NCBI RefSeq assembly: GCF_006716445.1
Contig: NZ_VFPA01000004.1
Span: forward strand, 62,001 to 126,000
Direction of reading: 5' to 3'
From: Pseudonocardia kunmingensis
GTDB taxonomy: Bacteria > Actinomycetota > Actinomycetes > Mycobacteriales > Pseudonocardiaceae
Length of the DNA stretch: 64,000 bases
Made by a program: the position numbers and the translations under genes. This document shows positions 15,219-23,926 of the stretch, piece by piece (within the stretch, counting starts at the first letter, position 1; every line of letters starts with the position of its first letter). The notes beneath the pieces are model-generated. The model made no database searches. It was not told the origin of the DNA and saw only the letters and a list, made by a program, of their open reading frames with translations.

Positions 15219-15772
15219 TCACCGCTCGGTTCGCGAGGGCGGAAGTGGGGCCGGATGCCGGATCTCGTGCGCGAGGAAAGCTGCTTCCAGCGCCGCCGTG
15301 GTGCGCCGGGTCCACTCGGCGTCGGACCAACCGACACGGTGGGCCAGGTCCTCCCACGTTCGGAGGGAGGTCATCGACCAGAGCAGCTCGGCGGCGGCAC
15401 GTGGGTTCCACTCCGGTGGGAGGCACCCCTCGGCGGCCAGCCGATCGATGACGGCCCGGCAGCGGGCCGGACGGGCGTCCTCCCGTTCCTGGAACGCCGC
15501 GGCGGCGCCGTCGTCGACAGGCCGCAGCAGATCCAGACTCGCTGCCACGCCGTGCAGTTTCGGCTTGATCGCCGCCTGGACGCGCACCGCGGCGCGCAAC
15601 GCCTCGACCGCGTCGGGGGCGGAGTCGATCGTGGCCTGCAGTAGAGCACTTGTCGGGTCACCCCGGCCGCCACCGCGACCTCAGACATCGACGGCAGCCG
15701 GCCCGGCCGCGCCGCCAGCAGCGTCCCGGTCGCCTCGAGGATGCGCTGTCGCGTTCGCTCCCCCCTTGACAC
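15219..15772 (-). pseudogene. tetR-family regulator broken by a small deletion/frameshift
   Basis: The 5' part, from GTG 15772, reads VSRGERTRQRILEATGTLLAA then MSEVAVAAGVTRQVLY, a normal TetR HTH up to the recognition helix. At about 15,640 the frame breaks. The rest of the protein (LLQATIDSAPDAVEAL through AAFLAHEIRHPAPL) continues in another frame to a stop at 15219. About nine residues that normally follow the helix (of the type RHFxxREA) are missing at the join, so this is a short out-of-frame deletion. The result cannot make a full regulator. A sequencing error alone would not explain the missing residues. Confidence 0.75.
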
Positions 15773-15781
15773 CCTGTCACC

Positions 15782-15940
15782 GGCCTGACCGGACCCGCGC
15801 TCACCCGGGTCGCGGACGGGTTCAGCGACGTCGTCAACGACCTGTTCGGCGATCGTGGCCGGCATGCCCGGGCCACCTGCGGAGTGGCGGCACTGGTGTT
15901 CGGCGTGCCGACCATCGTCGAGGCCACCGTCAGCCCGTAT
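15782..15940 (+). pseudogene. Remnant of a RidA/YjgF-family gene
   Basis: 53 codons in one frame read LTGPALTRVADGFSDVVNDL then FGDRGRHARATCGVAALVFG then VPTIVEAT. This is the C-terminal third of a RidA (2-iminobutanoate deaminase-like) protein, where the family has NxVyxxxFG, HARxxVGVaxLP and VEIEA. No start codon or N-terminal part is present and the frame runs on into repeat DNA. It lies divergently beside the broken tetR gene, as if both came from one decayed regulator/enzyme pair. Confidence 0.5.
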
Positions 15941-16009
15941 CCTCCCCCGCCGCGGCTGCTTCGGGGAACGACGCGCTACGCGCGAGACCTCACAACCCGA
16001 GTCCATGGC

Positions 16010-16081
16010 GCAGGCAGAACGGGAGACTCGCCCGGGCGAGACGGGAGACTCGCGCTGTCGAGACGGGAGACTCGCGGGGGT
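16010..16081. repeat. 22-bp tandem repeat array C (three units)
   Basis: Three units in the minus orientation, of the type GACGGGAGACTCGCGCTGT, ending at the stop codon of the lytic transglycosylase gene (16083). As with arrays A, B and D, it sits immediately 3' to a coding region and reads GCGAGTCTCCCG in that gene's sense. Confidence 0.8.
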
Positions 16082-16082
16082 G

Positions 16083-16856
16083 TCAGGCGGCGGTCGCCGT
16101 GTTGTAGCGGTCGGCGGCGGCCCAGACGAGCCGCGCGTACTCCACCGAGCGGTTGTAGGTGAGCACGCCGTCCCACCAGCCCTCGCCGCTGGCGGTGTCG
16201 CGGCCGTCGGCGCAGAGGTAGCGCGCGGCGGCGAGGGCGGCGTCGTCGAGCTGGTGCGGGTCGCGGACGCCGTCGGCGTTGGCGTCGGCGCCGTAGCGGT
16301 CCCAGGTGCCGGGCAGGAACTGCATGGGGCCGACGGCGCGGTCGAAGGTGGTGTCGCCGTCGAACCGGCCTGCGTCGGAGTCGCGGATCTCGCGGACGCC
16401 GGCCGAACCGTCGAGCGGGACGCCGACGATCCGCGGGCGGGCGACGCCGTCGGCGTCCACCTCCGCGCCGCCGTAGCGGCCGTGGTCGGACTCGACGCGC
16501 CCGATCCCGGCCAGGGTGGTCCACGACAGGCGGCAGTCGGGGGTGTCCTGCCGCTGCGCCAGCTCGGCCGCCGCGTAGGCGCGCAGCGCACGGGCCGGGA
16601 CACCACTGCGCTCGGCCGCCGCGCCGGACCACGCGGCGAGGTCGGTGTCGTCGGCCAGCGGGGCGGGCTGCGGGACGGGCGTGTCCCGGCCCACGTCGGC
16701 GGGGGTGAGGCCGTCGCCCCTGCGCGGCTCGTCGCGGTCGTCGTCGAGGCCGGAGAGCGCGGAGACGCCGATCACCACCAGCATCGCCATCACACCGAGT
16801 ACGGCCAGCACGATCGGGCCGGCACCCCGTGGGCGCCGCCGGTCGGGTGCGGTCAC
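16083..16856 (-). CDS. Lytic murein transglycosylase (LpqU-like, MltB-type)
   Basis: 257-residue membrane-anchored cell-wall enzyme. One N-terminal TM helix (about 15-38) is followed by a Thr/Pro linker and a transglycosylase domain. LSWTTLAGIGRVESDHGRYG holds the catalytic Glu in the E-S form. FDRAVGPMQFLPGTWDRYGADANADG and ALAAARYLCADGRD match MltB-like enzymes of actinobacteria. It would cleave peptidoglycan to 1,6-anhydro-muropeptides. In mycobacteria the homologous lpqU lies between mazG and eno, as here. No lipobox cysteine is seen, so anchoring is by the helix. Start GTG 16856. Confidence 0.85.
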   Translation of the reverse strand: MTAPDRRRPRGAGPIVLAVLGVMAMLVVIGVSALSGLDDDRDEPRRGDGLTPADVGRDTPVPQPAPLADDTDLAAWSGAAAERSGVPARALRAYAAAELAQRQDTPDCRLSWTTLAGIGRVESDHGRYGGAEVDADGVARPRIVGVPLDGSAGVREIRDSDAGRFDGDTTFDRAVGPMQFLPGTWDRYGADANADGVRDPHQLDDAALAAARYLCADGRDTASGEGWWDGVLTYNRSVEYARLVWAAADRYNTATAA

Positions 16857-16892
16857 CCCACCCAGACTAGCGATCTCCGCGCCGGCGCGCCG

Positions 16893-17837
16893 TCAGCTCC
16901 GCTCGCGCGGCCAGTACCGCTTCCACGCGTCGGCGTCCAGGGCGTGCGGGTCGGCCCCGTCGGCCGCGGCCGTGCGCTCGGCGCTGCGCACGGCGTCGGC
17001 GAACCGGCGCGCGGCGGCGCGCAGCTCGGCCTCCGGATCGACGCCGGCGAGCTTCGCCTGCGCGGCCAGGGCGAACAGCTGCTCCCCCACCCCCGACCCG
17101 GACGGGAGCAGGTCCGCCGGCAGGTGCGCCCTGGCCGTGCGGCTGGTGAGCTTCGCGGCGAGCGCGACGGCGGGCTGCCCGAGCGGCACCCCGTCCACGC
17201 TGGACTCGCGCTGCTTCTCGGCGCGCTTGAGCTCCTCCCAGCGGTGCTCCTGGCGCTCTGCGGTGTCGATCCGCTCGCTGCCTGCGAAGACGTGCGGGTG
17301 CCGCCCGACCAGCTTGGCCACGAGGTCCCCGGCGACGTCGTCGATCGTGAACGGCCGCTCCGGGTCCTCGGCCGCGACGCGCGCGTGGAACAGCACCTGC
17401 AGCAGGACGTCGCCCAGCTCCTCGCGGACGGCCTCGCGGTCGCCGTCCTCGATCGCCTCGTAGAGCTCGTAGGCCTCCTCGATCAAGTACTGCAGCAGCG
17501 ACTCGTGGGTCTGCTCGGCGTCCCAGGGGCAGCCGCCGGGCGAGCGCAGCCGGTCCATCACGGCGGCGGCGTCGAGCAGGGCGGCGCCCGCGGGCGGGTC
17601 GGCGCGGACGACGTCACCGTCGTCGCGGGACGGATCCGTGGTCAGCAGCACCTCGGCGCCGTCGCCCCACCCGTCGGCCCGCTCGGCACCGGTGGCGGCC
17701 ACGACCTCGTCCGGTACGCCCGCGTCGGCGAGCACCCGGTCGGCGGCGCGCAGCGCGGGCAGCGCCGCGGCCGGGAACACGCCGCTCCACCGCTCGGGCA
17801 GGACGACCACGGTGCGGCGCGGGCCCGGGTTGCCCAC
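16893..17837 (-). CDS. mazG: Nucleoside triphosphate pyrophosphohydrolase
   Basis: House-cleaning enzyme that converts NTPs and damaged dNTPs to monophosphates plus PPi. 314 residues. The MazG domain covers about 90-200. RLRSPGGCPWDAEQTHESLL starts it, and EEAYELYEAIEDGDREAVREELGDVLLQVLFHA carries the ExxE...ExxD metal ligands. The domain ends at VGRHPHVF. About 90 N-terminal residues of a GTPase-like or tetrapyrrole-methylase-derived type, and a C-terminal helical part, fill the rest, as in M. tuberculosis MazG. It lies in the conserved mfd-to-eno block and its start is only 4 bp from the stop of the SurA-like lipoprotein gene. Confidence 0.92.
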   Translation of the reverse strand: MGNPGPRRTVVVLPERWSGVFPAAALPALRAADRVLADAGVPDEVVAATGAERADGWGDGAEVLLTTDPSRDDGDVVRADPPAGAALLDAAAVMDRLRSPGGCPWDAEQTHESLLQYLIEEAYELYEAIEDGDREAVREELGDVLLQVLFHARVAAEDPERPFTIDDVAGDLVAKLVGRHPHVFAGSERIDTAERQEHRWEELKRAEKQRESSVDGVPLGQPAVALAAKLTSRTARAHLPADLLPSGSGVGEQLFALAAQAKLAGVDPEAELRAAARRFADAVRSAERTAAADGADPHALDADAWKRYWPRERS

Positions 17838-17841
17838 GGTC

Positions 17842-18759
17842 TCAGGCCGCCGCAGGCGGGAGGATCATCCCGGCCTGCTCGTCCTCACCGACGACGCGGA
17901 GCTGGATGGGGTCCATCACCCCGTAACGGGGGTTGATCTCCACGCCGACCTCGTCGATCGTCTGCTGGAGCGAGCGCAGCCCGATCGCGACGAACTCGGC
18001 CTGGCTGAGGCTGGAGAGCGCGGCCGGATCGGTCGGGGCGTCGGTGCGCCGGTCGGTGACGCGCAGGATGAGCCAGCCGTTCTGGCGCGGGTCGGCCTGG
18101 TAGGCCACGACCGAGCCGGCGGGCACCCAGAACGCGGGCGACGCCGCGTCGCCGGGCGACGCCGCGGCCTGGACGGTGAGGCCGCTGCGCCCCGTCTGCG
18201 GGTTCGCGGTCAGGGCGTCGGCCTCCGGCCCGCCCCGGGCGAGCACCTCCGACTTGGCCTGCGCGTCCTCCCGGGACGTGGCGGCGACGAGGTCGACGGT
18301 GACCTGCAGCCCGGGCACCAGGCGCTGGCCCAGCTGCGCCGCGATCACCTGGTCGCGGGCCCACGACCGCAGCTCCGGGCCCTGCAGGAAGTCCTCGACG
18401 CCCAGGCGACCGCTCGGGTCGGGCTGGGCGAGCAGGGCGAGCTGCGCGTCGACCTGCGGCTCGGTGACGGTGATGCCCTCCTCCGCGGCGCGGCGCGCGA
18501 GCAGGCCGTGCATCACCTCACGGGTGACGATGTCGCGCGCGAGCCGGGCCGGGGTGACCTGCCGCGCGGCGAGCTCCGCCGGGTCGTGCAGCGACAGCGC
18601 CGCGTCGAGCTGGCCCTGGACGCGCTCGAGCGGGACAGCCTGGTCGCCGACGACGACCGCCGTACCGGCCTGGCCCGGACCACCGCATCCACTGACGACC
18701 GCAGCGACGACCACCACTGCCGCCGCAACGCGTCCCACCCGCATACGCACGCCCGACAC
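17842..18759 (-). CDS. SurA N-terminal domain lipoprotein (chaperone/foldase-like)
   Basis: 305-residue secreted lipoprotein. The signal peptide ends in the lipobox VVSGC (Cys25). TAVVVGDQAVPLERVQGQLD and ITREVMHGLLARRAAEEGITVTEPQVDAQL match the SurA_N-like domain of extracytoplasmic chaperones. No complete PpiC (peptidyl-prolyl isomerase) domain is clear. The central part (VTVDLVAATSREDAQAKSEVL) has a rotamase-like strand pattern. It probably assists protein folding outside the membrane. It lies between mazG and the RDD gene. Confidence 0.78.
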   Translation of the reverse strand: MSGVRMRVGRVAAAVVVVAAVVSGCGGPGQAGTAVVVGDQAVPLERVQGQLDAALSLHDPAELAARQVTPARLARDIVTREVMHGLLARRAAEEGITVTEPQVDAQLALLAQPDPSGRLGVEDFLQGPELRSWARDQVIAAQLGQRLVPGLQVTVDLVAATSREDAQAKSEVLARGGPEADALTANPQTGRSGLTVQAAASPGDAASPAFWVPAGSVVAYQADPRQNGWLILRVTDRRTDAPTDPAALSSLSQAEFVAIGLRSLQQTIDEVGVEINPRYGVMDPIQLRVVGEDEQAGMILPPAAA

Positions 18760-18786
18760 CCTCTCACGCGGGATGTGGGGTCCGGA

Positions 18787-19278
18787 TCAGAGGTCGGCCT
18801 GGACCACCAGAGTTCCGCAGACCTTGTCGGCGAAGGTCTGGTGCTGCTCGTCCCACAGCGGCCACAGGTAGCCCAGGCCGAGCGTGAGCCCGTCGAGCAG
18901 GTGGGCGACCTGGCGGCCGACGGCGCGCCCGAACCCGACCGGCTCACCGCTGCGGGCGCCGACGAGCCGGGTGCCGAGGGCGACCTTGCCGAGGCTCTGC
19001 CCGGACCGGCCCTGCCGGTAGCCGCTGTTCCACAGCAGGAACGCCAGCCCGACGGCGGCGGCGCCCGGGTAGACGATGCCGATCAGGAGGACGTCCCTGC
19101 TGGCGAGCGCGGCGATCAGCGCGACGGCCAGCAGCCCGCCGGGGATGCCGATGTCGATCAGGAAGCCACCGACCCGCTGCCCGTACGTGGCGAGCAGCGG
19201 GAACCCGTACTGCGGCGGCCGGACTCCACCTGGAGGGGCCTGACGTGGCGGGTCGGACTCCGGATGGGGTTCGGGCAC
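18787..19278 (-). CDS. RDD family membrane protein
   Basis: 163 residues. A proline-rich cytoplasmic head (1-25) is followed by YGQRVGGFLIDIGIP (the RDD box: Arg, then Asp-Asp-like spacing). Three hydrophobic helices follow at about 38-58, 65-83 and the region of GRAVGRQVAHLLDGLTLGLGYLWPLW. QGRSGQSLGKVALGTRLV is the second conserved RDD motif. RDD proteins are small integral membrane proteins, some of them ion antiporters; no substrate can be assigned here. It precedes the SurA-like gene on the same strand. Confidence 0.85.
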   Translation of the reverse strand: MPEPHPESDPPRQAPPGGVRPPQYGFPLLATYGQRVGGFLIDIGIPGGLLAVALIAALASRDVLLIGIVYPGAAAVGLAFLLWNSGYRQGRSGQSLGKVALGTRLVGARSGEPVGFGRAVGRQVAHLLDGLTLGLGYLWPLWDEQHQTFADKVCGTLVVQADL

Positions 19279-19389
19279 GCAGTTCTCCGGCGACGTCGTG
19301 CCCGCCCGAGCCGGTCCCGGGGGGCTCCAACCAGTTGATCGCCACGAACGGCGGTTCGTTACTCCACGCAGGTGACCGAATGCAGATCG

Positions 19390-22300
19390 TCAGACGGCAG
19401 CAGGGTGACGGGCCGGGCTGACGATGTCGCTGAGCAGCTTCGTGCACCACTCGAGCAGCGCGACGTCGCGCAAGGGCGCCCCACCGATCCGACCGCCCTC
19501 CACGGGCTTCGGCACGGTCACGAGCCTGGACGCCGGCTTGTACTGCGCCTTCGGGTGCAGGCGCCGCAGCCGCAGCTGCGCCGAGTCGGGCAGCTCCACC
19601 GGTCCGACGCGGACGCTCGCCCCGGCCACCGCCACCTCGCCGACGCCGAGCGACCGGCAGGTCTGCCGGAACGCCGCGACCGCGAGCAGGTTGCGCACCG
19701 GTGTGGGCGGCTCGCCGTAGCGGTCGGTGAGCTCCTCGACGATGGCATCGAGCGCGGCGCCGTCCGGCGCCTCGGCGATCTTGCGGTAGACCTCGAGCCG
19801 CAGCCGCTCGCCGGTGACGTAGTCGTGCGGCACGTGCGCGTCGATCGGCAGGTCCACCCGCACCTCGGCCAGCTGCTCGGGCTCATCGCCCTCGCCCGCG
19901 CCCGCCTGCTGCCGGAACGCCGCGACGGCCTCCCCGACCAGGCGGATGTAGAGGTCGAACCCGACGCCCGCGATGTGTCCGCTCTGCTCCGCCCCGAGGA
20001 TGTTGCCGGCGCCGCGGATCTCCAGGTCCTTCATCGCGACGGCCGCGCCGGACCCCAGGTCGGAGTGCTGGGCGATGGTGGCGAGGCGGTCGTGCGCGGT
20101 CTCGGTGAGCGGGTGCTCGGGCGGGAACAGGAAGTAGGCGTAGCCGCGCTCCCGGCCCCGGCCGACCCGGCCGCGCAGCTGGTGCAGCTGCGAGAGCCCG
20201 AGCGTGTCCGAGCGCTCGACGATCAGCGTGTTGGCGTTGGAGATGTCCAGGCCGTTCTCCACGATCGTGGTGCAGACCAGGACGTCGTACTCCTTGTGCC
20301 AGAACCCGGCGACCGTGCGTTCCAGCAGGTCCTCGTTCATCTGGCCGTGCGCGATGCCGATGCGCGCCTCCGGCACGAGGTCGCGGATCGTCCGCGCCGC
20401 CCGCTCGATGGTGGAGACGCGGTTGTGCACGTAGAACACCTGGCCGTCGCGCAGCAGCTCCCGGCGGATCGCGGCGGCCACCTGCTTGGTGTCGTACCCG
20501 CCGACGTAGGTGAGCGTGGGGTGGCGGTCCTCGGGCGGCGTGGCGATCGTGGACATCTCGCGGATGCCCGCCAGGCTCATCTCCAGCGTGCGCGGGATCG
20601 GCGTTGCCGACAGCGTGAGCACGTCGACGTGGGTGCGCAGCGCGGTGATGTGCTCCTTGTGCTCCACGCCGAAGCGCTGCTCCTCGTCGACGATCACGAG
20701 GCCGAGGTCCTTCCACCGGATCCCGGTCTGCAGGAGGCGGTGGGTGCCGACGACGACGTCGACCTCGCCCTCGGCGAGCCCCTCGATCGTCTGCTTCGCC
20801 TCCATCGCGTCGGTGAACCGCGAGAGCCCCTTGACGGTGACCGGGAAGGCGCGCATCCGGTCGGCGAAGGTCTGCAGGTGCTGGGTGGCCAGCAGCGTGG
20901 TGGGCACGAGCACGGCGACCTGCTTGCCGTCCTGCACCGCCTTGAACGCCGCGCGCACCGCGATCTCGGTCTTGCCGAACCCGACGTCGCCGGAGATCAC
21001 CCGGTCCATCGGGACCGGCCGCTCCATGTCGCGCTTGACCTCCTCGATGGCGGCGAGCTGGTCGGGGGTCTCGGTGAACGGGAAGGCGTCCTCCAGCTCG
21101 CGCTGCCACGGCGTGTCGACGGCGAAGGCGTGGCCGGGCGAGGACTGGCGCGCCGCGTAGAGCTGCACCAGCTGCGCGGCGATCTGGCGGACGGCCTTGC
21201 GGGCGCGGCCCTTGGTCTTGGCCCAGTCGGCGCCGCCGAGCTTGTTGAGGCTCGGCACCTCGCCGCCGACGTAGCGGCTGATCTCGTCGAGCGCGTCGGT
21301 GGGCACGAACAGCCGGTCGGCGGGCTGCCCGCGCTTGGAGCTCGCGTACTCCAGCACGAGGTACTCGCGGGTGGCGCCCTGCACGGTGCGCTCGCGCATC
21401 TCGACGAACCGGCCGATGCCGTGCTGGGAGTGCACGACGTAGTCGCCGGGGGTGAGGGTGACCAGGTCGACCGCGTTGCGCCGCTTCGACGCCAGCTTGC
21501 GCGGCTCGGTACCGGTGGCGCGGTTGCCGGTGAGGTCGGCCTCGGTGAGCAGCACCAGCCCGGACGCGGTGAAGCCCTCGGTGAGCCGGCCGCACGTGAC
21601 CGTGACCAGTCCCGCCTGCGGGGCCTCCACGAGCTCGTCGACGAGGGTGGCCGGCACGTCGGCCTCGCGCAGCTGCTCCAGCGAGCGCTGCGCCGTGCCG
21701 TGCCCGGCCACGACGAGGACGGCGGCGCCGCCGGTGGCGACGTGGGCGCGCAGGTCGACCAGGGCGCGGTCGGTGTCGCCGCGGTAGCTCTCGACCTCGT
21801 GGACGGCGGGCGCGAGCACGTCCTCGCGCCCCGAGAGCAGCGGGCTGAGCGTGACGACCGGGCGCCCGGTGTCCGAGGCGTGCTCCAGCACCTCGCCGAG
21901 GTCGCGGTAGGCCGACGACCCGACGTCGATCGGCGAGTCGCCCCCGACGCCTGCCGCGAACCAGGACGCCTCGAGGAACTCCTGCCCGGTGCGGACCAGG
22001 TCGGCGCTGCGGGTGCGGATGCGCTCGGGGTCGGCGAGCAGCACCAGCGACCCGGCGGGCAGCAGGTCGGTGAGCAGCTCGAGCTCACCGCCGACCAGGG
22101 CGGGCACGAGCGACTCCATGCCCTCGGTGGGGATGCCCTCGGCGAGGTGCTCCAGCAGCTCGCGCAGCTGCGGGTTGTTCTCGTGGGTGCGGGCCAGCGC
22201 GGCCGCCCGCTCCCGCACCGGCTCGGTGAGCAGCAGCTCCCGGCAGCCGGGGGCCAGCAGCTCGTCGACGGGTGCGACGGAACGCTGGTCGGCCACGGAG

Positions 22301-22992
22301 AACGAGCGCAGCTCGCTCACCTCGTCGCCCCAGAACTCCACGCGCACGGGGTGCTCGGCGGTGGGCGGGAAGACGTCGACGATCCCGCCGCGGACGGCGA
22401 ACTCGCCGCGACCGGTCACCATCTCGACCCGGTGGTAGGCCAGCTCCACGAGCCGCACGAGCATCTCGTCGAAGTCGGCGATGTCCCCGACGCGCAGCCG
22501 GACCGGGTCGAGCGTGCCCAGCCCGGGCGCGATCGGCTGGATCAGGCTGCGGGCCGCGGTGACCACCACGCGCGGGGCCGTGGCGGGCGTCGCGAGGCGC
22601 CGGAAGATGTCCAGGCGGCGCCCGACGGTGTCCGGGCGCGGGGAGAGCCGCTCGTGCGGCAGCGTCTCCCACGAGGGCAGCACGGCCACCGCGTCCGGCT
22701 CGAGCAGGTCGGCGGCCGCGGCCCCGGCGTCCTCGGCCTCGCGGTCGGTGGCGGTGACGAGCAGGACGGTGCGCCCGGCGCCGCCCTCGCCCGCGGGGGT
22801 GCCGAACGCCGCGGCCAGGAACGGGCGCAGCGCCGACGGCCCCTCGACGGCCAGGGCGGGCACCTCGCCGGCACGGACGTCGCGGGCGGCGTCCAGCACG
22901 GCACGCAGATCGGGGTCGGAGGACGGGAAGGAGAGCAGACCGGAGAGCTTGGCCACGGTGTTCAGGACCCCTCGCAAGGCGGAGACGCGCAC
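19390..22992 (-). CDS. mfd: Transcription-repair coupling factor
   Basis: 1,200-residue ATP-dependent translocase that removes stalled RNA polymerase and recruits UvrA. In order, it has a UvrB-like N-terminal part (about 1-370) and a CarD-like RNA polymerase interaction domain (LTPGDYVVHSQHGIGRFVEM, about residue 510). The helicase follows, with Walker A SGDVGFGKTEIAVRAA, DEEQ box VDEEQRFGVEHKE, TATPIPRTLEMSLAGIRE, and motif VI QLHQLRGRVGRGRERGYAYF. The C-terminal TRCF domain ends the protein. All helicase motifs are intact. The first codon could be 22992 or the GTG a few codons on. In mycobacteria it neighbours mazG and lpqU, as here. Confidence 0.96.
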   Translation of the reverse strand: MRVSALRGVLNTVAKLSGLLSFPSSDPDLRAVLDAARDVRAGEVPALAVEGPSALRPFLAAAFGTPAGEGGAGRTVLLVTATDREAEDAGAAAADLLEPDAVAVLPSWETLPHERLSPRPDTVGRRLDIFRRLATPATAPRVVVTAARSLIQPIAPGLGTLDPVRLRVGDIADFDEMLVRLVELAYHRVEMVTGRGEFAVRGGIVDVFPPTAEHPVRVEFWGDEVSELRSFSVADQRSVAPVDELLAPGCRELLLTEPVRERAAALARTHENNPQLRELLEHLAEGIPTEGMESLVPALVGGELELLTDLLPAGSLVLLADPERIRTRSADLVRTGQEFLEASWFAAGVGGDSPIDVGSSAYRDLGEVLEHASDTGRPVVTLSPLLSGREDVLAPAVHEVESYRGDTDRALVDLRAHVATGGAAVLVVAGHGTAQRSLEQLREADVPATLVDELVEAPQAGLVTVTCGRLTEGFTASGLVLLTEADLTGNRATGTEPRKLASKRRNAVDLVTLTPGDYVVHSQHGIGRFVEMRERTVQGATREYLVLEYASSKRGQPADRLFVPTDALDEISRYVGGEVPSLNKLGGADWAKTKGRARKAVRQIAAQLVQLYAARQSSPGHAFAVDTPWQRELEDAFPFTETPDQLAAIEEVKRDMERPVPMDRVISGDVGFGKTEIAVRAAFKAVQDGKQVAVLVPTTLLATQHLQTFADRMRAFPVTVKGLSRFTDAMEAKQTIEGLAEGEVDVVVGTHRLLQTGIRWKDLGLVIVDEEQRFGVEHKEHITALRTHVDVLTLSATPIPRTLEMSLAGIREMSTIATPPEDRHPTLTYVGGYDTKQVAAAIRRELLRDGQVFYVHNRVSTIERAARTIRDLVPEARIGIAHGQMNEDLLERTVAGFWHKEYDVLVCTTIVENGLDISNANTLIVERSDTLGLSQLHQLRGRVGRGRERGYAYFLFPPEHPLTETAHDRLATIAQHSDLGSGAAVAMKDLEIRGAGNILGAEQSGHIAGVGFDLYIRLVGEAVAAFRQQAGAGEGDEPEQLAEVRVDLPIDAHVPHDYVTGERLRLEVYRKIAEAPDGAALDAIVEELTDRYGEPPTPVRNLLAVAAFRQTCRSLGVGEVAVAGASVRVGPVELPDSAQLRLRRLHPKAQYKPASRLVTVPKPVEGGRIGGAPLRDVALLEWCTKLLSDIVSPARHPAAV

Positions 22993-23131
22993 GCAGAGCA
23001 GACCCCTGCCCGGGATGTTCCCCCGGTCGGGGCCTCACCGCCAACCCTACGCCCGCGTCCGATCGGGGTCGGAGCGGACGCGGTGGCAGGAGCCTCGTGC
23101 CCGCCCGTCGCCGCTGGCAGCATCGACGACC

Positions 23132-23926
23132 ATGAGCCAGGAGCCGAAGCTGCCGGACGTCGACCGCGACACGCCCAACGCCGCCCGCATGTACGACTAC
23201 CTCCTGGGCGGCTCGCACAACTTCGCCGCCGACCGCGCCGCGACCGAGCGGATCAAGGCCGACATGCCCTGGTTCCCGGAGGCGGCGCGCGCCAACCGGT
23301 ACTTCCTGAACCGCGCCGTGCGGTTCTGCGTGGGCGAGGGCATCGACCAGTTCCTCGACCTCGGATCGGGCATCCCGACCGCGGGCAACGTCCACGAGGC
23401 GGCCCGCAGGCTCGACCCCGGCGCCCGCGTGGCCTACGTGGACAACGAACCGGTCACCGTGGCCTCGGCCACCGCCCTGCTCGACGGCGACCCGCACGCC
23501 ACGATCACCGCGGCGGACCTCCGCGACCCCGACGCCGTCTTCGCCGCGCCCGGCGTCCGCGACCTGCTGGACCTCTCGCGCCCGGTCGCGCTGCTGACCG
23601 TCGCCGTCCTGATGTTCGTCCCCGACGAGGACGATCCGGCCGGCATCCTGCGGCGCTACCGCAGCCGTCTCGCGCCCGGCAGCATCCACGTCCTCACCCA
23701 CGGCACGGCCGACCACGACGCCGAGCAGGTCCGCTCGCTCACGAACGTCTACCGCACCACCGCCAACCCCGCGGTCGCCCGGACGAAGGCCCAGGTCGCC
23801 GAGCTGTTCGGGGACACGGAGCTCGTGGAGCCCGGCCTCGTCGACGCGACCGACTGGCGTCCGGACGACCACGGCAGCAGCGCCCAGCACCGCGGGTACT
23901 GGGCGGGCGCCGGCCGTATCGCATGA
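23132..23926 (+). CDS. DUF574-family SAM-dependent methyltransferase, copy 1
   Basis: First of four tandem paralogues. 264 residues. Diagnostic blocks: NAARMYDYLLGGSHNFAADR, FCVGEGIDQFLDLGSGIPTA (the glycine-rich SAM motif), VAYVDNEPVTVASATALL, and PVALLTVAVLMFVPDEDDPA. This Methyltransf_19/DUF574 family is expanded in Streptomyces and relatives. Substrates are mostly unknown. ATG 23132 is 139 bp from the mfd start, so the pair is divergent. It ends in an ATGA overlap with copy 2. Confidence 0.9.
   Translation: MSQEPKLPDVDRDTPNAARMYDYLLGGSHNFAADRAATERIKADMPWFPEAARANRYFLNRAVRFCVGEGIDQFLDLGSGIPTAGNVHEAARRLDPGARVAYVDNEPVTVASATALLDGDPHATITAADLRDPDAVFAAPGVRDLLDLSRPVALLTVAVLMFVPDEDDPAGILRRYRSRLAPGSIHVLTHGTADHDAEQVRSLTNVYRTTANPAVARTKAQVAELFGDTELVEPGLVDATDWRPDDHGSSAQHRGYWAGAGRIA

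Noticed and set aside
15658..15927. 89-codon frame on the minus strand over the RidA remnant
   Set aside because: The translation has no recognisable family and overlaps the broken tetR 5' end; the opposite strand shows a clear RidA pattern.
19372..22990. Very long open frame (about 1,200 codons) on the plus strand opposite mfd
   Set aside because: Its protein is Arg/Val/His/Asp-rich with no family pattern, while the opposite strand encodes a full Mfd with all helicase motifs. It is an antisense shadow caused by high GC. Only its end, where it joins the frame of the second DUF574 gene, is real.
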